Of a stretch of DNA of 13,042 nt, positions 7,618 through 13,042 are shown piece by piece. The stretch's first letter is position 1. Each line of letters starts with the position of its first letter. The notes under the pieces were generated by a model that made no database searches, was not told the origin of the DNA, and saw only the letters and a list, made by a program, of their open reading frames with translations. A program made the translations under genes and the position numbers. The DNA is from Trichomonas tenax (lineage: Eukaryota > Parabasalia > Trichomonadida > Trichomonadidae), in the NCBI GenBank assembly GCA_023091735.1, contig JALKBU010001293.1, positions 1-13,042 on the forward strand, read 5' to 3'.

Positions 7618-7707
7618 TCTAAGGCGGCCCTGTTATCTACCTCCAAGCAAATCCCGTAACCCTAAGCAACACTAGGGTTGGGGGTTAGACAGGATCCCGC
7701 CTTTTTT
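7618..7707 (+). ncRNA. Candidate structured RNA or small inverted-repeat element ending in T6
   Basis: A ~90-nt GC-rich island stands out from AT-rich flanks. AAGGCGG (7621-7627) pairs with CCGCCTT (7697-7703), and CCTGT (7629-7633) pairs with ACAGG (7689-7693), giving an outer stem with a small internal loop. Inside, AACCCTA (7658-7664) pairs with TAGGGTT (7673-7679) around an 8-nt loop. The outer stem runs into TTTTTT (7702-7707), which could end RNA polymerase III transcription. The outer ends TCTAAGGCGG and CCGCC(T6)AGA also look like terminal inverted repeats, so a MITE-like element is the main alternative. It does not match a tRNA: no T-arm consensus and no clear A or B box. Confidence 0.4.
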
Positions 7708-7781
7708 AGAGGGGATATTTGGGATTTTTACAGTAAAATGTGATTTTTGTTCCGAGATTTTGCGATTGAAAAGTTTTATGG

Positions 7782-7937
7782 ATGCTAATATGGTCACTTT
7801 TTTGCGTAAAAAACACACATATCGTTAGCGTCCTTAAGTTTTGCAATCAAACAAAGATTCTCAAAGAAGAAGTTGGGGCGCAGACAAAAGTCAGCATCTG
7901 GAAGAAACTAATTAAACAAATTGCTCAATTTGGTTGA
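7782..7937 (+). CDS. Small ORF of 51 codons, doubtful
   Basis: The ATG at 7782 opens 51 codons to TGA 7935-7937. The C-terminal half is amphipathic and protein-like (ILKEEVGAQTKVSIWKKLIK). There is no matching initiator. It could be the tail of a decayed gene or a chance frame. I do not recognise it. Confidence 0.2.
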   Translation: MLIWSLFCVKNTHIVSVLKFCNQTKILKEEVGAQTKVSIWKKLIKQIAQFG

Positions 7938-7959
7938 CTCTTATTGAATGATATTAGCG

Positions 7960-7983
7960 TTTTTTTTTTTTTTTTTTTTTTTT
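7960..7983 (+). repeat. 24-nt T homopolymer
   Basis: An uninterrupted T-run (A-run on the minus strand). Coding sequence of the large pseudogene begins right at its downstream edge, so the run marks a junction: an insertion or truncation point, a retroposition scar, or an assembly join. Confidence 0.9.
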
Positions 7984-10422
7984 GATACACACACCTTCAA
8001 AGTTTGAAAAGAAACCTGCATTTATTCTTCTCGACCTTCCAGGGTATTTCGTCAAAGGAGAAACAGTAACGATTAATGGATATGCCAGCGATTTTAATCC
8101 AGGACAGACTCTTTCGAGCTATTATTCAATGTCCTCGGATTCCAGCTCTCGAAGATTGAATGCAGTTGCATGAACAAAAATCACCGATCTTGTTGTCGAT
8201 AATAATATGAAGACAGATCAATTTTCATTTGAAATAGCTATCCCAGATACAGCCCAAAAGCAGAATCTCAATATATTGGTCACGTCAAATGATGAAGTAG
8301 TTGCATCAATAACTAATAGTACAAATCTTCTCAATCTGAGACCAGAATTATTGGTTCTCAACAAGGTTCAACACATTTATTATAATTCTGGTTTCAAAGA
8401 TCTAATATTGAGATTGTATTACTCGATCGATGGAAACACCCCAATCAAATTATTTGATATGATCCAATGTTATTCATATATTTATCTCAATCATACGCAG
8501 ATCGAAATTAAGAACAGCACCCTTGGATTTAACATACATACATTGATACTATTTGCTGAAGATAACAATGGTGCTCAATCAGATCTAATTAAATATCAAT
8601 TTGCTATTGGTGATAAGAATCCACTAATTAAGGAAATTCTCAACGAAACAAGAGAGTACAGTGTTCTTGGAAATGATATAATAACTGTTTATGTCCGTGT
8701 GAGAGATTCTGATCCAAGAGATTTCATCAAAGTTGTTCACACACTTAATAATCGACCAGAGAGAGAGAGTTGTATTTGAAAGAACAGCAACTGGTGATTG
8801 GCAATATTTTCACTATTCTTTCAGTGTTCCATCAGGTGTTGGTGTGATTCTTTCTTCATTCCAGGCAGTTGATTCTTTTGCAACGAGATCAAGATATACT
8901 CAATACGAATATCCAGAGACAACGACTACTGTGCATAGAACACAGCAAGCATATTACATAAATACAGGATATGTTGGTTGGGGCAATGGACTTCCAAATC
9001 AAAGGACAGATATAACATTGATGAGGATGATAGAAAATTTAGTTCCGGAAGTCACAAGAACATATAGAACATTTTATTACGAGATAACGTACCTCGATGA
9101 TATCGGAACAACATTCTACATTAACTATCAGACAATATCGAATGGAATGACACTTCAAGAATTTATGAACAGATTTGCACCAAACTCTGCTAATGAAACT
9201 TTTGAAATTTTGATTAAAGACAATGAAACGAATGAAGGAATTCAAACAGTTATCCAAACAATTGTATTATCTGATCCAATGCATTTCCAGTTTGTTGAAG
9301 AACCAAACGAAAAATATTATGGCCATGCATTGATTGATAATGATGTTCTTATTACATCTCAAGTGAAGTCAAAGGGTCAAATTCGCTACAGATTGGATGG
9401 AGAGGAATATGTTAATTTGACTGATTTCTTACTTGTTGATCAGCGATTGAGATCAAGAAACCAAATTGAGATTGAAAAGGATTCTATTGCATTTCGCAAC
9501 CACAAACTTGATGTTTATGTTGTTGAAAAAAATGGCAGAGAATCAAATCATGAAGTCCGCCAATTCAGATATTACGATTATAACACTCCAACTCTTGAAA
9601 TTAATCCTATTGGTGATGATGAACAGCCAATTTATCATAAGGGTGAAAATATAACAATTTCAGGCAACTTTGATGACGACGATACAGATGACAACTTAAC
9701 AGTCTGGGTCAGCACAAATGATGAACCATTTATTGAAGTTCATAATTGCCCTGCAGACAAGAGACCACAATGCTTGGAATTTAATGTTTGTATTTCTGCC
9801 ACTGGTGAAGGATGATAAAAATGGAACATCTAAGAATGAAGTTCAGCCATACACATTTATCAATGAATCCGATAATGAGCCAGGAACAACTGATGATGAA
9901 CCAGAGACAGACCAACTAGGCTCTGAAAGTTTCTTATTCCAACAAGGGCTTCCTTATGGATTTATTGGAAGAACAACGATAATAATGATTACAACATACA
10001 CTTTAGTTTATACATAATATTCAGATGGAAATTGAACATTGGTGTACTCGGAAACAATAATTCCATATGAGATTTCATTAATTGAAACATCAGATAAAAT
10101 CGAAATTGCATTTCTTGAAGCAACATTTGGAAAATATGTTCTCTGGCCTTTAGTAATTTTCCTGAAGAAAGAGAAAGAAGATGATTTGAGTATTGACAAC
10201 ATTGCACCAGAAGAAACAGCTCAGTTTGGAACAACAACTGACGCTGCCACAATTAATGATAATCCACGTTATACAACTCAAGGAAATGATGATCCTTTCC
10301 GTGAAGATTTCGAATAAGAAAATAGTTTGCAAAAGGATATGGAAATCAATAATGACAACGAAGATATCACTGATTCAGATCCAGATGCAACGTCCAATGG
10401 CTTTTGTGATGTAGTTATCTAA
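7984..10422 (+). pseudogene. 5'-truncated pseudogene of a large repeat-module surface protein
   Basis: About 810 codons of coding-like sequence, broken by TGA 8171-8173, a frameshift in an (AG)6 run at 8758-8769, a frameshift near 9781-9815, TAA 10015-10017, TGA 10033-10035 and TAA 10315-10317. Two module types alternate. Type A (about 8009-8330, 8611-8940, 9586-9800) has a hydrophobic strand, then Y-x-x-G-[E/N]-x-[I/V]-T-[I/V] and an Asp-rich turn (RVRDSDPRDF, FDDDDTDDNL), like an Ig/cadherin-type beta domain. Type B (about 8330-8610, 9271-9585) has LxYSIDG/IRYRLDG, then NxxQIEI and HTLILFAEDNNG-like text. The stretch between A2 and B2 (8941-9270) is divergent. Near the C-terminus a short hydrophobic patch (YVLWPLVIFL) is followed by KKEKEDD and an acidic tail with DNPRYTT (NPxY) and NDDPFREDF (DPF), motifs that in other eukaryotes bind endocytic adaptors. 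The same frame continues past the last stop for 34 codons to TAA 10420-10422, followed by TAAA (10430-10433), the trichomonad-type poly(A) signal. From memory, large trichomonad surface families have similar tails. The N-terminus is missing. Confidence 0.8.
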
Positions 10423-10467
10423 TACTAAGTAAATATATTTTATTAAATATCTTCCAGTAATGATGGT

Positions 10468-10473
10468 TCATTT
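10468..10473 (+). promoter_or_regulatory. Initiator (TCATTT) in front of the ankyrin pseudogene
   Basis: TCATTT matches TCA(+1)-Y-W with A+1 at 10470. Eight bases later, where an ATG would be expected, the sequence reads ATC (10478-10480). It lies 45 bp after the end of the previous pseudogene, typical of compact trichomonad spacing. Confidence 0.5.
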
Positions 10474-10477
10474 CAAA

Positions 10478-12313
10478 ATCAATAATTAGCATTAAAGGAT
10501 GTAATTGTCCCTGATAAACTTAAAATGATGTTGAGGTTTTAAATGTTATATTGAACATCACAGCAGACTCATTTGAAACATCTGTTGACAAAATTGATAA
10601 TTTAGTTAAATCAAGTTTTGATTCAAAGAAAGTCATACAATATTGGGATTCAGTATTTGAAGCTAGACCAGATATGGCTGAAATCATGAAGAAATTAATA
10701 TTGCTGGTCTCCTAAAAATATAATGTTGAATCTTTATTATTCAACGAGGACATTGAAACATTAATTGATGATTATATGCCAGGAACAGCCTGTTATGCAT
10801 GTAAATATGATAATATCCAAAATTTAAATCAAATGACTCAAAATCCGCATTTTAACTTTAGCGATGAAAATAAATTATCATTAATAGATATTTCTTGTCG
10901 TTATGGATCAATAAATTGCTTCAAGTTCTTAAGAAGTCACAAAGCAGAAGTTGCAAGCAAAACATTAAAGAATGCCATTATTGGTGGCAATCTTGAAATA
11001 TTCCAAGAATTAGAGAAAGGAATAAAATTCTAAAATTCATATCTTGATTGTGTTGTTGAGCATCATCAAAACCACATTGTTGACTACATCATTGAGAAAA
11101 ATGGAATTAACCAATTCGATTTGAATTCGGCGGCAAAGACAAACAACATTGTTGCCATATTATATCACAAGAAAAACTTGCATGGAAGGCATATTTATAT
11201 TGATGGTTCTCATCAAAATCCTTTAGAATGGTATAACAATGATTTAAGCAGGAAATTGTACACTGCAGTTGATGAAAGAGATCCAAATCAAATTCAGAGA
11301 CTAATTGATCATGGTGCTGATCCGAATTATTTGGATTCAGAAGAAGACGAAGATGATGATTTTAATGATGATGAGTATGGAATTTATTATTTTAGTATGA
11401 TGATGAAGATTCTGAAGAATTGCCCAAAAAAATCACCTCCATTATTGCAAGCTGTTGCCAATGGCGATCTCAAAGTTGTTAAGGCTCTTCTTTCTAAAGG
11501 TGCTGATCTAAACAAAATCACTGGAATTCATTATTGTCTTACAAATCAAACCCTGTTTTGAAAGCTGTTTGTGCAAAGAATAGGGAAATGATTAAACTTC
11601 TTGTTGAACATGGAGGAAGTCTTGACACTGAAATAGAAACGCGTTCGATTAGCATTTATTTTAAACTTATAGAAAAGATGGATGCCAAATCTAATTATAT
11701 TTTATGAGTTCAACTTCGCCATTCAATTGGATTGTTTCAAAAGGCGATATCGATTTCGTTAAATTCCTTCTTGATCTCGGACCTGATATTAACAATGAAT
11801 TTACAGTAATTCATTAGAATTCTTGTGAATTTCTTCATTTTTATTTCGGTTCATTATTTATATTATAATGGTATTCATTTTAATATTTATTATTGCCATA
11901 AAATTTATCATTAATTTGTGACATACATATTGAACGTACACCATTAATGGAAGCAGTTTATTGGAATGATATCAAGATGGTCAAATGTCTAATTAAAAGA
12001 GGCGCTGATGTTCAAAAAGGAACAACAATTCATTATTTTATTATTGCATTCTTTAATCAAATATTATAAGATTCATTCTAATCAAATAACGATGGGATTT
12101 ATTATTCATTTTTGAAGAATTCATTATCATCTTAACGAATACCGATCAACACCAGTTTCTGTTGCTAAGAATCACCCAAGCAAAGAGATTATTAAATTGC
12201 TTCAAAACTATAATGCCAGCGATTATAGTGAAAGTGATTATTCAGATTTAATAATTAAACAAATATTTATTCACAACAATGTATTTGATATCGAATCCGA
12301 TACAAATCTATGA
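10478..12313 (+). pseudogene. Decayed ankyrin-repeat protein with a DUF3447-like N-terminal part
   Basis: The predicted start is degraded to ATC 8 nt after an initiator. Coding-like sequence then follows in all three frames. Breaks include a missing base near 10486, a shift near 10535, TAA 10713-10715, TAA 11031-11033, shifts near 11552 and 11707, TAG 11815-11817 with further stops to about 11900, and TAA 12067-12069. The middle part (LIDISCRYGSINCFKFLRSH, then NAIIGGNLEIFQELEKGIKF) is typical of the DUF3447/ankyrin-like family expanded in trichomonads (recognised from memory). Ankyrin repeats follow: RKLYTAVDERDPNQIQRLID with HGADPN; LLQAVANGDLKVVKALLSKG; PVLKAVCAKNREMIKLLVEH; PFNWIVSKGDIDFVKFLLDL; TPLMEAVYWNDIKMVKCLIK; and TPVSVAKNHPSKEIIKLLQN. 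Such proteins normally act as cytoplasmic or host-interaction scaffolds; the role here is unknown. The last open frame runs to TGA 12311-12313, overlapping the convergent gene by 43 bp. Confidence 0.8.
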
Positions 12314-13042
12314 ATATCATGTTTTCTTTTATATCTAATGATAATATATGAACTTGCAAGTAAAATAACAAACATAATAAAACCGCATATAATAAAAATT
12401 AAGGTCAAATTTGCTGCTTTCTTCAACGAATAATCGCGTGGACTATCTGGCTTTTTCACAATAGTCAAGCATGTCATGTTTGGATATGTTTTTGCAACTA
12501 CATCAAAATATCTCGTTGATCCATTAAAGTTCCAATGCTTACTGATAAAATCAAATGTAATATACGATAAATTAACATGGAATTTGTTTGCACAAAGAAA
12601 TTCAACACTAAAATTATCCCAATCATTGTCATAAAAGAATTGATCGTATTCACCGTCATTTATCATATCAATGTGTAATCCTCCATAATAATTTTGGACC
12701 TTTTTTGATGTTAAATTTGTGGTGAAAATATAACCACATGCATTAGTACCGTAATGAACTTCAATGCATTTCAAGTCATATAAATAGTCAAAATAACTCA
12801 CACACTCTTCATTGATAACTAACTTCTCTGTGGTAAAACCATGAATATAATTGTGCCAAGTTTCTTTGATTATTAAACGATTTGAAACGAGATCAACTGT
12901 TGTATAATCAACACTGTAACCATTTAAAATAACTGTATCAACATTATAACTTATGGGGCTGTTAAATTTCATTTCTCCGAAATGTCCCAATTCGACAATA
13001 GAACCATTATTCAATAGTTGAGGAATATTATGGATAATCATC
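12271..13042 (-). CDS. C-terminal part of a membrane-anchored surface protein (at least 256 aa)
   Basis: The open frame runs from the right edge of the window to TGA 12271-12273. A methionine codon sits at 13041, but nothing there resembles a signal peptide or initiator, so the true start is probably outside. The visible ectodomain (residues 1-211) has N-glycosylation sequons (NLT, NFS, NLS, NGS, NMT) and cysteines (NEECVSYF, LKCIEV, NACGY, EFLCAN, NMTCLT). A membrane segment at about 212-235 (LTLIFIICGFIMFVILLASS) is followed by a basic RYKRKHDIHR and a short Ser-rich tail ending NTLL. It is a type I surface protein like the other two minus-strand genes here, but the tail differs (no cysteine block, no -KP end). 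No family is recognised. Confidence 0.75.
   Translation of the reverse strand, partial: MIIHNIPQLLNNGSIVELGHFGEMKFNSPISYNVDTVILNGYSVDYTTVDLVSNRLIIKETWHNYIHGFTTEKLVINEECVSYFDYLYDLKCIEVHYGTNACGYIFTTNLTSKKVQNYYGGLHIDMINDGEYDQFFYDNDWDNFSVEFLCANKFHVNLSYITFDFISKHWNFNGSTRYFDVVAKTYPNMTCLTIVKKPDSPRDYSLKKAANLTLIFIICGFIMFVILLASSYIIIRYKRKHDIHRFVSDSISNTLL

Noticed and set aside
7657..7689. Telomere repeat remnant (AACCCTA ... TAGGGTTGGGGGTTAG)
   Set aside because: The copies are few, inverted and part of a larger paired structure, so a local hairpin explains them better than an interstitial telomere.
7618..7707. tRNA gene
   Set aside because: There is a 7-bp outer stem, but no T-arm consensus, no A/B boxes and no cloverleaf on either strand.
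9989..10332. Several minus-strand and alternate-frame ORFs
   Set aside because: They are shadows of the plus-strand pseudogene tail, whose continuous motif content (NPRY, DPF, acidic tail) is the better reading.
11806..11937. Intron within the ankyrin gene
   Set aside because: The AT-rich block lacks the trichomonad 5' (GTATGT) and 3' (ACTAACACACAG) intron signals; decay or a linker insertion fits better.
1..13042. CRISPR array, operon-type defence cluster or rRNA/tRNA genes
   Set aside because: No spaced direct repeats of CRISPR type, no bacterial gene order, and no conserved RNA signature was seen.

Overview
The window looks like nuclear DNA from a parabasalid protist of the trichomonad type (Trichomonas/Tritrichomonas-like; I cannot settle the genus). 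The evidence is: AT-rich DNA; intron-less genes packed close together; several genes that start 8-11 nt downstream of an initiator matching the trichomonad consensus TCA(+1)-Y-W; single-pass surface proteins with a short cytoplasmic tail; a decayed ankyrin-repeat protein with a DUF3447-like N-terminal part; and a lysine-rich small ORF of a type I associate with Maverick/Polinton elements (from memory, not searched).

Layout. 1-1000: possible end of a Maverick-like element. It holds the C-terminal tip of one ORF, a 103-aa basic ORF, a ~119-bp tandem repeat carrying a GC-rich mini-palindrome insertion, and a perfect 21-bp-arm GC-rich palindrome. 995-1280: a short broken gene that still has an initiator. 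1599-2700: an intact 362-aa type I surface protein on the minus strand. 2700-5413: a 2.7-kb gene-poor stretch with a 19-bp minisatellite (8 copies), a MITE-like inverted repeat, a possible gene scrap, a GGAAT-rich tract and a stem-loop. 5414-6991: an intact 521-aa type I surface protein on the minus strand with a poly-Ser stalk and a Cys6-Lys3 juxtamembrane tail. 7000-7983: noncoding DNA with a candidate structured RNA or small inverted-repeat element ending in T6, then a 24-nt T homopolymer. 7984-10422: a large surface-protein pseudogene, truncated at its 5' end exactly at the T-run, with alternating repeat modules and a cytoplasmic tail carrying NPRY and DPF sorting-like motifs. 10468-12313: a decayed DUF3447-like/ankyrin gene that keeps its initiator but appears to have lost its ATG. 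12271-13042: the C-terminal part of a third minus-strand membrane protein, tail to tail with the ankyrin pseudogene.

Taken together this is accessory DNA: three apparently intact minus-strand surface-protein genes separated by plus-strand pseudogenes of large expanded families and by element debris. There is no operon-like logic and no clear multi-gene defence or metabolic system. The most unusual signals are the perfect GC palindrome just upstream of an initiator, the GC mini-palindrome inserted into one copy of a tandem repeat, the folded ~90-nt element at 7618-7707, the poly-T/pseudogene junction, and an initiator preserved in front of a dead start codon.
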